Origin: Deltaproteobacteria bacterium
Lineage (GTDB): Bacteria > Desulfobacterota > DSM-4660 > Desulfatiglandales > Desulfatiglandaceae
Assembly: GCA_029933075.1 (NCBI GenBank)
Contig: JAOZOW010000003.1
Span: forward strand, 1 to 64,000
Direction: 5' to 3'
Length of the DNA: 64,000 nt
Numbering within the stretch: the stretch's first letter is position 1; each line of letters starts with the position of its first letter. A model generated the notes under the pieces. That model saw nothing but the letters and a program-made list of their open reading frames with translations, was not told where the DNA came from and searched no databases. This document shows positions 17,699-25,415 of the stretch, piece by piece. The position numbers and the translations under genes were made by a program.

Positions 17699-18808
17699 AT
17701 GGCGGGAATACCGGATAAAATTCAAACGTGGCAAATGGTACAACCCACTTCCAAGGACAAGGAATCGGGAGAGGTCATCCCTGGAAAAATCGAGAAAACC
17801 GAAATCCCTGTCCCCGAACTCAAACCGGGGGAGGTCCTTGTGGAGATCGCCGGCTGCGGGGTGTGCCATACAGACCTGGGATATTTCTACGATGGAGTGC
17901 CCACGGTCTCTAAACCTCCACTTACTCTTGGCCACGAAATATCAGGAACAGTAGTGGCCGGGGATGAAGCATGGATCGGCAAAGAGGTGATCGTGCCTGC
18001 GGTCATGCCATGCAGGCAGTGTCTGCTGTGCAAGACCGGCAGAGGCAATAGATGCCTCAACCAGAAAATGCCGGGCAACAGCCTGGGGATTTACGGCGGT
18101 TTTTCAAGCCATATCCCGGTGCCGAGCATTGATCTTTGCGAGGTGAAGGACAGGGGGGACACTCCTCTCGCCCATCTGGCCGTGGTGGCAGACGCCGGCA
18201 CTACTCCGTACCAGGCTGCCAAGAGAGCGGATCTACAACCCGGTGACAACGTGGTTGTCATAGGAATCACAGGGGGCGTGGGCCAGTATATGGGCCAGGT
18301 GGCCAAAGCCCTTGGCGCCCGGACAGTGGTAGGCATTGCTCGAAATCAGGAAAAGCTGGAAAGGGCTCTGAATTACGGCGCCGATTTCGTGATCAACTCC
18401 ACGGATAAGGACGCAAAAACGGTGTCAAAGGAATTCAGAGGCCTGTGCAAAGAAAAGGGCCTGCCCAATTTCGGGTGGAAGATCTTCGAAGTGACAGGGG
18501 CCAAGGCCGGACAGGAAATCGGTCTCGCCCTTCTGGGCTTTGTGGGGAAGATGATTGTTGTGGGCTTCAGCCTTGCCAAAACCGAATACGCCATTGGCCG
18601 ACTGATGGCGTTTGACGCGGAGATTATCGGTACCTGGGGGTGTCTCCCTGAATACTACCCCGCGGTTCTGGACATGGTGCTCACCGGGAAAATACAGATA
18701 GCCCCCTTTGTGGAAACCCGGCCCATGAGCAGCATTGTAGAAACCTTTGAAGAGGTGCACAAGGCTGGGTCCCCGGCCAAGAGAATAGTTCTTACGCCGG
18801 ACTTCTGA
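17699..18808 (+). CDS. had: 6-hydroxycyclohex-1-ene-1-carbonyl-CoA dehydrogenase
   Basis: Zinc-type medium-chain alcohol dehydrogenase that oxidises 6-hydroxycyclohex-1-ene-1-carbonyl-CoA to the 6-oxo compound in anaerobic benzoate breakdown. In 369 residues: catalytic zinc segment GCGVCHTD (52-59), GHE (78-80), structural zinc cysteines 105, 108, 111 and 119, and the cofactor fold GITGGVGQYMGQVAKALGA. Overall sequence matches the Had/BamQ group rather than generic alcohol dehydrogenases. AGGAGG precedes the ATG. It lies 60 bases after the SDR and 104 bases before oah. Confidence 0.93.
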   Translation: MAGIPDKIQTWQMVQPTSKDKESGEVIPGKIEKTEIPVPELKPGEVLVEIAGCGVCHTDLGYFYDGVPTVSKPPLTLGHEISGTVVAGDEAWIGKEVIVPAVMPCRQCLLCKTGRGNRCLNQKMPGNSLGIYGGFSSHIPVPSIDLCEVKDRGDTPLAHLAVVADAGTTPYQAAKRADLQPGDNVVVIGITGGVGQYMGQVAKALGARTVVGIARNQEKLERALNYGADFVINSTDKDAKTVSKEFRGLCKEKGLPNFGWKIFEVTGAKAGQEIGLALLGFVGKMIVVGFSLAKTEYAIGRLMAFDAEIIGTWGCLPEYYPAVLDMVLTGKIQIAPFVETRPMSSIVETFEEVHKAGSPAKRIVLTPDF

Positions 18809-18912
18809 GACCAACGCTTTTTTAGGGGCCATATTAACGGCCTTGCTTTCAAGACAGCTGATTTTTGAAATCAGAGTAAAAAAATTAAATACCATATAAA
18901 AGGAGGGAAACT

Positions 18913-20055
18913 ATGTCTTTAGAATGGATACCAAGGGACAATGAAATAAAGGACCATTCACTCCATACCGATGTTCATTGGGGTACCGATGCGGATGCGC
19001 CCTGCGTGGTCTTCGAAAAACGGCCCCTCAAAGATCCCGCGGGTAACACTGTGGAGGGGTTGTATGTCTCATGGATTCGTCTCAACAATCCAAGACAGTA
19101 CAACTCATATACCACAGAGATGGTGAAAGGCGTGATTGCCGCCTTCCAGAACTCTTCATTAGACAGGAGCGTAGTTGCTGTGGTGTTCACGGGCACGGGC
19201 CCTTTTGCCTTCTGCACAGGCGGCAACACCAAGGAATACAGCGAATTCTACAGCCTGAGATGTGACGAGTACGGGCAGTATATGGAGCTGTTCAATGGTA
19301 TGGTGGACTCCATTCTCATGTGCAAAAAACCTACCATATGCAGGGTCAATGGCATGAGGGTGGCAGGGGGCCAGGAGATTGGAATGGCCTGTGATCTTGC
19401 TATCGCATCGGACCTGGCTATCTTTGGACAGGCAGGTCCCAGGCATGGTTCTGCCCCTGACGGTGGCTCTTCCGATTTTCTCCCTTGGTACCTCAGCATT
19501 GAGGACGCCATGTGGAATTGCGTGTCCTGCGAAATGTGGTCGGCTTACAAGATGAAGGCCAAGTGCCTAATCAGCAAGGTAGTGCCTGTCCTGAAGGTAG
19601 ATGGCAAATGGGTCCGCAACCCCATGGTTATTACTGACAGGTATGTGGAGGACGGCGAAATAGTGTATGGCGAGTACAAGACCGGAGACGAACTCAAAGA
19701 AGCTCGGGCGTTCGTCAAAGAACATCAACCCAATGCCGATTTTGAATTGCTTGACAAGGAAGTGGACAAAATCGTGTGGACCTTTGCCAACCTGTTTCCC
19801 GGTTGCCTAATAAAATCCATAGATGGTATTCGGCAGAAAAAGAAGTTTTTCTGGGACGTCATGAAAAACGCCAACAGGCACTGGCTTGCGGCCAATATGT
19901 CTGGCGAGGCCTTCCTCGGCTTCGGCGCATTTAACACCAAAAAGATTACAGGCCAGGATGTCATAGACTTCATCAAGTTCCGCCAGAACATCGCCCAGTG
20001 CCGGACCTGGGATATGGATATGTTTGCGGAAGTCCTCGGAAAGCCAAAAGAGTAG
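18913..20055 (+). CDS. oah: 6-oxocyclohex-1-ene-1-carbonyl-CoA hydrolase (BamA)
   Basis: Ring-opening hydrolase of the crotonase superfamily that adds two waters and cleaves 6-oxocyclohex-1-ene-1-carbonyl-CoA to 3-hydroxypimeloyl-CoA; bamA is the standard marker gene of anaerobic aromatic degraders. The 380 residues include the crotonase oxyanion segment FCTGGNTKEYSEFYS, the GGQEIGMACDLAIASD motif and FGQAGPRHGSAPDGGSSDF, all typical of Oah. AGGAGGG precedes the ATG. A perfect terminator-like hairpin follows at 20083-20121. Confidence 0.95.
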   Translation: MSLEWIPRDNEIKDHSLHTDVHWGTDADAPCVVFEKRPLKDPAGNTVEGLYVSWIRLNNPRQYNSYTTEMVKGVIAAFQNSSLDRSVVAVVFTGTGPFAFCTGGNTKEYSEFYSLRCDEYGQYMELFNGMVDSILMCKKPTICRVNGMRVAGGQEIGMACDLAIASDLAIFGQAGPRHGSAPDGGSSDFLPWYLSIEDAMWNCVSCEMWSAYKMKAKCLISKVVPVLKVDGKWVRNPMVITDRYVEDGEIVYGEYKTGDELKEARAFVKEHQPNADFELLDKEVDKIVWTFANLFPGCLIKSIDGIRQKKKFFWDVMKNANRHWLAANMSGEAFLGFGAFNTKKITGQDVIDFIKFRQNIAQCRTWDMDMFAEVLGKPKE

Positions 20056-20082
20056 GGATGCACTCATAGGCTTCGAAGATGG

Positions 20083-20125
20083 AACGGCAGGCGGGGAGCG
20101 AGGATGATACCGCCTGCCGTTTTTG
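20083..20125 (+). terminator. Rho-independent terminator between oah and dch
   Basis: AACGGCAGGCGG (20083-20094) pairs perfectly with CCGCCTGCCGTT (20110-20121), loop 15 bases, followed by TTTGTTTTG. The stem is GC-rich with a T-run, so it should end or attenuate most transcripts from the SDR-had-oah unit before dch. Confidence 0.75.
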
Positions 20126-20228
20126 TTTTGCCTTCCCAAAAAAGCGGCATCGCAAGCCCTGAAAAACCGGGCCCCCAAAGAGCGATCGGTGACCACAGCG
20201 GGGCTCTGAAAGAAAGGAGGTTAGAATC

Positions 20229-20996
20229 ATGAATTACCAGCATATCGAGACCAAGTTTGAAGATGGACTGGGTACCATTACCCTCAACAGGCCGCCTGTG
20301 AATATCTTGAACATAGCTATGATGGAAGAAATCATTCGCGCTCTCAAGGCATGGCAAGAGAGTCGCGAGCTGAAGGTGGTGCTTTTCGACGCAAAAGGCA
20401 AGTGCTTTTCAGCAGGGGTGGACGTGGGGGAACATATGGGCGACCTCGCCCCGAAGATGATCCAGGTCTTTCATGGAATCTTCCGGCAGATGGATAAACT
20501 GGACGTTCCGACAGCCGCCTCTGTCTACGGCTCCTGCCTGGGCGGGGGATGCGAGCTGGCCGTCTTTTGCGATCTCGTGATTGCTTCTGACACAGCCAAG
20601 TTTGGGCAGCCCGAGATACAGGTTGGAGTCTTCCCACCCATCGCCGCTCAGATCATGCCCCGCATCATCGGTCGAAAAGCAGCCATGGAGCTGATATTGT
20701 CCGGGAAGATTATTTCCGCGAAAGAGGCGTACCAGATTGGTCTAATAAACAAAGTGGTCCCCCAGGAGGGATTGGATTCTGCTACTTATGAGTTTGTGAG
20801 ACCCTATCTTGGGCTGAGTGCCGAGGTCCTGAGGAAGACAAAAAAGGCGATCAATGCAGGGCTTCGCGACGAGCTGGAGCCCTCTCTTAAAATCATTGAG
20901 GATATCTACCTCGGTGAGCTCATGAAAACCCATGATGCCAACGAAGGATTGAATGCCTTTCTGGAGAAAAGAAAGCCGCAGTGGAAAAATGAATAG
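20229..20996 (+). CDS. dch: Cyclohexa-1,5-diene-1-carbonyl-CoA hydratase
   Basis: Crotonase-family hydratase that adds water to cyclohexa-1,5-diene-1-carbonyl-CoA, the product of dearomatising benzoyl-CoA reductase, to give the substrate of Had. In 255 residues: the SAGVDVGEHMGD segment, SVYGSCLGGGCELAVFCDLV and the FGQPEIQVGVFPP region, which match Dch/BamR better than ordinary enoyl-CoA hydratases. A GGAGG site precedes the ATG. A generic enoyl-CoA hydratase is the alternative, but the had-oah neighbours make Dch likely. The dearomatising reductase itself is not in this window. Confidence 0.92.
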   Translation: MNYQHIETKFEDGLGTITLNRPPVNILNIAMMEEIIRALKAWQESRELKVVLFDAKGKCFSAGVDVGEHMGDLAPKMIQVFHGIFRQMDKLDVPTAASVYGSCLGGGCELAVFCDLVIASDTAKFGQPEIQVGVFPPIAAQIMPRIIGRKAAMELILSGKIISAKEAYQIGLINKVVPQEGLDSATYEFVRPYLGLSAEVLRKTKKAINAGLRDELEPSLKIIEDIYLGELMKTHDANEGLNAFLEKRKPQWKNE

Positions 20997-21156
20997 CAAA
21001 AAGGCGTCCATGCGCCTGTAAAACCCTCTATCAGAAAGGACAAAGGGGAGAGCAATAGTTTAGATATTTGAAAAGAGCTTTGGTGAGGCGCCGGGGTCAG
21101 CAAGGGATCTCGGCGTTTCAGGAGGCCAAATTGTTACAGGGGAGAAATATTTGATC

Positions 21157-21185
21157 TTGACAATGGTAAATAGCTATTTTATAGC
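21157..21185 (+). promoter_or_regulatory. Sigma70-type promoter of the decarboxylase beta gene
   Basis: TTGACA (21157-21162), a 17-base spacer and TATAGC at 21180-21185. A perfect short inverted repeat AGCTAT-TTT-ATAGCT covers the -10 region (21172-21186). The motif at 21185-21197 abuts its downstream edge. Confidence 0.45.
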
Positions 21186-21197
21186 TGCAATGTAGTT
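21185..21197 (+). promoter_or_regulatory. Second copy of the CTRCAATGTARTT operator-like motif
   Basis: CTGCAATGTAGTT here matches CTACAATGTAATT at 16807-16819 in 11 of 13 positions, the two differences being A/G changes. It overlaps the TGCAA-TGTAG-TTGCA inverted repeat (21186-21200). Both copies sit just downstream of TTGACA promoters of genes that belong to one pathway, which suggests a shared regulator. Confidence 0.4.
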
Positions 21198-21279
21198 GCA
21201 TATACACTTGAGGCGCCGTTTTCCTAAGGAGCGGTAAGGCAATATTTATGCCGAACTCCACCAGGCAGAGGTCAAGCTT

Positions 21280-22422
21280 ATGACAGCAAATGAGATACTG
21301 GACATGCTGCTTGCAACCCTTAAGACCACTGGATTGTATAACTTCCAGTGGAACATTGTGATCATGTGGGGTGTAGGCGCCTTTTTTATATATTTAGCCA
21401 TTGCAAAAAAATATGAACCCCTCCTGCTCCTGCCCATCGGTTTCGGAATCTTCATCGTAAACTTTCCCCTGGTACCCCTGATGGGTCATTCCCACGGTCA
21501 TGCCCAACTTCTTCGGGTATTCTACCACTACGGCCTGGAATGGGAGGTCATTCCCTGCATCATATTCCTTGGCCTGGGCGCCATGACCGACTTCGGACCC
21601 CTTATTGCAAATCCAAAAACCCTGCTCATCGGGGCCGGAGCCCAGTTAGGCGTCTTCATTACTTTTACGGGTACGGTCCTTGCCGGCTTTACACTCAAAG
21701 AGGCGGCTTCTGTGGGCATTATCGGCGGGGCCGACGGGCCCACCACCATTTACCTGACGCAGCACCTGGCGCCCCAGCTCCTCGGGGCAAACGCCCTTGC
21801 CGCCTATTCCTATATGGCAATGGTCCCGCTTATTCAGCCACCCATCATGAAACTCATGACCACAGAGGCTGAAAGAAAGATCCGCATGCGCCAGCTGAGA
21901 CCGGTATCCAGGCATGAAAAGATCTTGTTTCCCTTGGTCACGGCTGGCATTATCGCCCTTCTGGTGCCTTCTGTGATTCCTCTGATGGGCATGTTTATGC
22001 TTGGAAATTTGATGAAGGAAAGCGGTGTAGTGGGCAGGCTGACGGAAAGCGCTCAAGGATCCCTTATGAACATCGTTACAATTTTTCTCGGCATATCGGT
22101 GGGAGCCACCATGCATGCCGATAAGTTCCTCAGCTGGAAGCCGCTTTTTATCTTCGGTCTCGGACTCATCGACTTCGCGGTCTGCACCGTGGGCGGCATT
22201 CTCACCGTTAAAATCATGAACCTTTTTCTCAAAGAAAAAATCAACCCTTTGATCGGATCGGCAGGCGTCTCGGCGGTGCCTATGGCCGCCCGCGTGTCTC
22301 AGGTGGAGGGGATGAAATATGACAGGAGCAATTACCTCTTAATGCACGCCATGGGGCCGAACCTTGCGGGTGTGATCGGCTCGGCAGCAGCAGCAGGGAT
22401 GTTCATTGCTATGTTCGATTAA
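21280..22422 (+). CDS. Sodium ion-translocating decarboxylase, beta subunit
   Basis: Membrane subunit (GcdB/MmdB/OadB family) that decarboxylates carboxybiotin and pumps Na+ across the inner membrane. The 380-residue, roughly nine- to ten-helix protein contains GGADGPT (149-155), with Asp152 corresponding to the essential aspartate of the Klebsiella OadB, the [17 protein letters not shown] segment and the C-terminal [14 protein letters not shown] motif. It follows the benzoyl-CoA lower-pathway genes and precedes a small-subunit-like fusion protein; the alpha and biotin subunits face it on the minus strand. The physiological substrate (glutaconyl-CoA, methylmalonyl-CoA) is set by alpha, not by this gene. 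Confidence 0.94.
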   Translation: MTANEILDMLLATLKTTGLYNFQWNIVIMWGVGAFFIYLAIAKKYEPLLLLPIGFGIFIVNFPLVPLMGHSHGHAQLLRVFYHYGLEWEVIPCIIFLGLGAMTDFGPLIANPKTLLIGAGAQLGVFITFTGTVLAGFTLKEAASVGIIGGADGPTTIYLTQHLAPQLLGANALAAYSYMAMVPLIQPPIMKLMTTEAERKIRMRQLRPVSRHEKILFPLVTAGIIALLVPSVIPLMGMFMLGNLMKESGVVGRLTESAQGSLMNIVTIFLGISVGATMHADKFLSWKPLFIFGLGLIDFAVCTVGGILTVKIMNLFLKEKINPLIGSAGVSAVPMAARVSQVEGMKYDRSNYLLMHAMGPNLAGVIGSAAAAGMFIAMFD

Positions 22423-22528
22423 CCTTGACTTGAACTTGAAGTCCAGGGCCCTTGCTGAACAAAATGCCAAACTTTCTCAAATAACATAGAGGTCTTTGAA
22501 ACTCCTTTTCCAGGAAGAGGATGACGAT

Positions 22529-23008
22529 ATGAAAAAACATATGCGGGGAGGGCTTTTTTGTTTGTTACTGTGGTTATTGCTCTCCGGCCCCTCCGGAGCG
22601 GAGGATTTCCTTGGCGCGCCCGTTATCCCCGGGGCCATGCCCCTTATAAAAACCGATGCCCGGCTCGAGCTGCAGACCAATCTGAGGCATGACGAAGTGG
22701 TGCGTTTCTACAAGGAAGCACTGAAAGGCCTTCCAGACATCCGGTATCGTGAATGGAAAGAGGCCACCTACATCGAGGACGACGGTAAAAAGCCCTGGCA
22801 TTCCATTACCATTTCAAAAGGAGCTGGATCGCAGACAACGGTCATTATCGTAAAGGATAATTGGACTTGGATCATCGGGACCCTGCTGCTCAGATTCGTG
22901 GGGGTATTCGTGGTCTTGATGGTCCTGTTCATTGGTCTTGCAGTATCCGGAAAGATCATCTCCCGCGTGGTAAAAAGGATGGCTGCGGATGAACCACCCG
23001 GCAGTTAG
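22529..23008 (+). CDS. Unknown periplasmic domain fused to an OadG/GcdD-like membrane anchor; probable small decarboxylase subunit
   Basis: The 159-residue product has a clear signal peptide (about 1-24, ending SGPSGAED), a periplasmic alpha/beta-looking domain (about 27-110, with VVRFYKEALKGLPDIRY and a strand-rich ITISKGAGSQTTVIIVKD), then one membrane helix (about 113-140) and a short basic tail GKIISRVVKR. The helix-tail pattern resembles OadG/MmdD/GcdD small subunits of Na+ decarboxylases, and the gene directly follows the beta subunit. Canonical small subunits have no signal peptide or periplasmic domain, so this would be a new architecture. ATG 22529 has a good AGGAAGAGG site; an upstream start at 22496 is less likely. 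Assignment is inference. Confidence 0.6.
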   Translation: MKKHMRGGLFCLLLWLLLSGPSGAEDFLGAPVIPGAMPLIKTDARLELQTNLRHDEVVRFYKEALKGLPDIRYREWKEATYIEDDGKKPWHSITISKGAGSQTTVIIVKDNWTWIIGTLLLRFVGVFVVLMVLFIGLAVSGKIISRVVKRMAADEPPGS

Positions 23009-23029
23009 CCCGGAGGGGGTTTTGAATAC

Positions 23030-23070
23030 AAAAAGCCTTGTTGTTTTGTGTGGAAACAACAAGGCTTTTT
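23030..23070. terminator. Bidirectional terminator between convergent decarboxylase units
   Basis: AAAAAGCCTTGTTGTTT (23030-23046) and its perfect complement at 23054-23070 form a 17-bp stem with a 7-base loop. A-runs on one side and T-runs on the other make it an efficient terminator in both directions, separating the plus-strand beta/fusion genes from the minus-strand carboxyltransferase. Confidence 0.85.
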
Positions 23071-23111
23071 CATTCGCGATTCCGCCCCAGCCTGCCCGTC
23101 CGAGAGGGACT

Positions 23112-24662
23112 TTAAAGAGGGATATTCCCGTGTCTCCTTTCAGGGATCGACGTCCTTTTCCCCTGAAGCATCATAAGTGCACTAATCAGTCTGGGTCGCG
23201 TCTCCTGGGGAAATATTACATGGTCAATGTAACCGAATTCCGCAGCTCGGAAAGGGCTGGCGAAGTTCTTCCTGTACTCCTCGACAAGCCCTGCCCGGGT
23301 GGTCTCAGGATCGTCCGATTCTGCGATCTCCTTTTTGAAGATGATATTGGCCGCACCCTCGGGCCCCATGACCGCAATTTCCGCAGTGGGGTAGGCATAA
23401 TTGATATCCGCAGCAAGATGCTTCCCGCTCATGGCGATATAGGCACCGCCATATGCCTTCCTGGTGATCACGGTGATTTTCGGAACCGTAGCCTCTGAAT
23501 AGGAATAGATAATCTTGGCCCCATGCTTGATGATCCCGCCATACTCCTGATTGACGCCTGGCAGGTATCCGGGCACGTCTACGAATGTGACCAGAGGGAT
23601 ATTAAAGGAGTCACACATTCTGACGAATCTCGCGCATTTCATTGAGGCGTCGATATCGAGGCAACCCGCAAGCATCCTCGGCTGATTGGCCACAATGCCA
23701 ACGGCATATCCATTCAAACGTCCAAGACCGACCACCATGTTCTTCGCGTAATGCTGGTGTACTTCCAGAAATTTATTATTATCCAGCACTGTGCGGATAA
23801 TGTCTTTCATGTCGTAGGGCAGTCTCGGATTGTCGGGCACTGCTTTGTTCAGAGACATGTCCTGCCGATCGGGGTCGTCAGTGCATTCAACCACAGGGGG
23901 GCGCTCCCGATAATTCTGAGGGAAGTAGCTCAGGATCTCTTTTACTCTGTCAAGAGCTGCCTTATCAGATTCCTCTGCAAAATGGGCGACTCCGCTTTTG
24001 GTATTATGGGTCATGGCGCCTCCCAGCTCTTCAGGGGTCACCTCTTCCGAGGTGACCGCCTTAATGACCTGAGGGCCTGTTATGAACATGTTACTGCTCT
24101 TCTTAACCATGATGGTAAGATCCGTGAGAGCGGGCGAATAAACAGCCCCGCCCGCACAAGGGCCCATAATAACCGAAATCTGCGGGACCACCCCGGAGCT
24201 CCAGACATTTCTCTTGAAGATCTCACCGTAGGCTGCCAGACTCCCAACACCCTCCTGTATCCGTGCCCCTCCCGAGTCGTTGAGGCCTACTACAGGGGCA
24301 CCGTTTTGAAGGGCCAGATCCATTATCTTGCAAACCTTTTCCCCGAAAGCGTGACTCAATGACCCGCCAAAAACCGTGAAGTCCTGAGAAAATAAAAATA
24401 CGAGCCTCCCGTTGATGGTGCCATAACCCGTGACCACACCATCTCCGGGAATCCTTTTCTTTTCCATGCCAAAATCATGACAGCGATGGAGTACAAATTT
24501 ATCAATCTCCTGGAAGCTGTCTTTGTCAAGGAGGTAGTCGATCCGCTCCCTTGCCGTCATCTTTCCCTTGGCGTGCTGCTGATCTATCCTCTTGGGGCCG
24601 CCCCCCAGTTCCGCCTCACGGTTTCGCTTCTCCACCTCCTTGAATCTATCATCCATTTCCAT
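23112..24662 (-). CDS. Acyl-CoA carboxyltransferase subunit (MmdA/PccB type), alpha subunit of the Na+ decarboxylase
   Basis: Transfers the carboxyl group between an acyl-CoA and biotin. In 516 residues it has both crotonase-like halves, with [14 protein letters not shown] and [14 protein letters not shown] in the first and [22 protein letters not shown] and [11 protein letters not shown] in the second. Length and motifs are those of methylmalonyl-CoA decarboxylase alpha or propionyl-CoA carboxylase beta. Typical glutaconyl-CoA carboxyltransferases (GcdA) are longer. With the adjacent 70-residue biotin carrier and the facing beta subunit it probably forms a membrane decarboxylase; no biotin carboxylase gene is nearby, which argues against a carboxylase. 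Confidence 0.9.
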   Translation of the reverse strand: MEMDDRFKEVEKRNREAELGGGPKRIDQQHAKGKMTARERIDYLLDKDSFQEIDKFVLHRCHDFGMEKKRIPGDGVVTGYGTINGRLVFLFSQDFTVFGGSLSHAFGEKVCKIMDLALQNGAPVVGLNDSGGARIQEGVGSLAAYGEIFKRNVWSSGVVPQISVIMGPCAGGAVYSPALTDLTIMVKKSSNMFITGPQVIKAVTSEEVTPEELGGAMTHNTKSGVAHFAEESDKAALDRVKEILSYFPQNYRERPPVVECTDDPDRQDMSLNKAVPDNPRLPYDMKDIIRTVLDNNKFLEVHQHYAKNMVVGLGRLNGYAVGIVANQPRMLAGCLDIDASMKCARFVRMCDSFNIPLVTFVDVPGYLPGVNQEYGGIIKHGAKIIYSYSEATVPKITVITRKAYGGAYIAMSGKHLAADINYAYPTAEIAVMGPEGAANIIFKKEIAESDDPETTRAGLVEEYRKNFASPFRAAEFGYIDHVIFPQETRPRLISALMMLQGKRTSIPERRHGNIPL

Positions 24663-24713
24663 ATAGGAACCTCCAACGGTTTTCCTAAGCCGCCTCCTTA
24701 GCCCGAATCCTCC

Positions 24714-24926
24714 TCAGTCGAGTACCACCAGCACAGCGTCCGCTTCCACCGCATCTCCCTGGCTGCATTTCACCTCCTTTACGGTCCCGGATACTTCCGA
24801 AACCACCGGCAGCTCCATCTTCATGGCCTCAAGAATAACGACCTCATCGCCTTCATTCACAGTATCACCCACTTTGACCTTAACATCCAGTATCTTCCCC
24901 CCCATGGGAGCCTTGATCTCACTCAC
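24714..24926 (-). CDS. Biotin carrier (biotinyl domain) protein of the decarboxylase
   Basis: A 70-residue stand-alone biotinyl/lipoyl-fold protein with the biotinylation motif EAMKM; Lys36 would carry biotin that shuttles the carboxyl group from the carboxyltransferase to the membrane beta subunit. It lacks the alanine/proline-rich linker commonly found in front of this domain in decarboxylase gamma subunits. GGAGGG precedes the ATG. It is transcribed with the carboxyltransferase, 51 bases upstream of it, from a promoter at 25080-25107. Confidence 0.93.
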   Translation of the reverse strand: MSEIKAPMGGKILDVKVKVGDTVNEGDEVVILEAMKMELPVVSEVSGTVKEVKCSQGDAVEADAVLVVLD

Positions 24927-25079
24927 TTTCTTTCCCTCCTACAAGATTGTTCCATGTTCTCGGTTTCAGAGCGCTCGGAAAAGCTCTCCCAGATTTAATC
25001 AAGGCCTCAAAACCGCTTAGGCGGCCCCGTAAAAACCACCTAAGGAATCAAATTTTCACGGCTTTTTAAAGGCTCCCCT

Positions 25080-25107
25080 ATAATATTGAACGAATACCCT
25101 TTGTCAA
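25080..25107 (-). promoter_or_regulatory. Sigma70-type promoter for the biotin carrier-carboxyltransferase unit
   Basis: Reading the minus strand: TTGACA (complement of 25102-25107), 16-base spacer, TATTAT (complement of 25080-25085), which is 6 of 6 and 5 of 6 to consensus. It directs transcription toward the biotin carrier gene. The CTRCAATGTARTT motif is not present here. Confidence 0.55.
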
Positions 25108-25291
25108 GAACATTATCTGTACAAGTCGCGTCCTATTTGTACCTAAAAAACGGTATTACTTCAGCGTTCCAAAAAAATTACCACCGGGAGTATCCCGCCA
25201 TGGGAGCAATTTTGACATTTAAAGGTCATTCAGCCCCTTCGAGACAATTAAAAAGATAAAGGCCTTTTACTATTTTCAATGGACAGTACCC

Positions 25292-25320
25292 TTGACACAA
25301 CCTGCTAAATTATCTTATCC
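25292..25320 (+). promoter_or_regulatory. Weak promoter candidate for pilC
   Basis: TTGACA at 25292-25297 is perfect, but the best hexamer at 17 bases is TTATCC (25315-25320). The site lies about 95 bases upstream of pilC in AT-rich DNA. Low certainty. Confidence 0.3.
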
Positions 25321-25415
25321 TTTATAAACTCACTTAACCTTAGAAAAATGATGTAAAATTTTTTTCGCGGCAGGCGAACCCTCGTTCATCACTCACGGAC
25401 CAAGGAGGAGCAGGA

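Larger units (their letters stand above)
24927..25415. other. 489-base gene-free divergent control region
   Basis: No credible ORF. The region is AT-rich and lies between the minus-strand biotin carrier and plus-strand pilC. It holds a strong minus-strand promoter (25080-25107) giving a leader of about 150 bases, and a weaker plus-strand promoter (25292-25320). No long inverted repeat and no clear sigma54 site (GG-N10-GC) were seen. Confidence 0.6.

Noticed and set aside
22989-23498. 169-codon plus-strand frame crossing the bidirectional terminator and antisense to the carboxyltransferase
   Set aside because: It runs through a strong terminator hairpin and overlaps conserved carboxyltransferase residues.
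25292-25320. Sigma54-type promoter upstream of pilC
   Set aside because: The TTGACAC-CTGCT similarity has the wrong spacing between the GG and GC elements.
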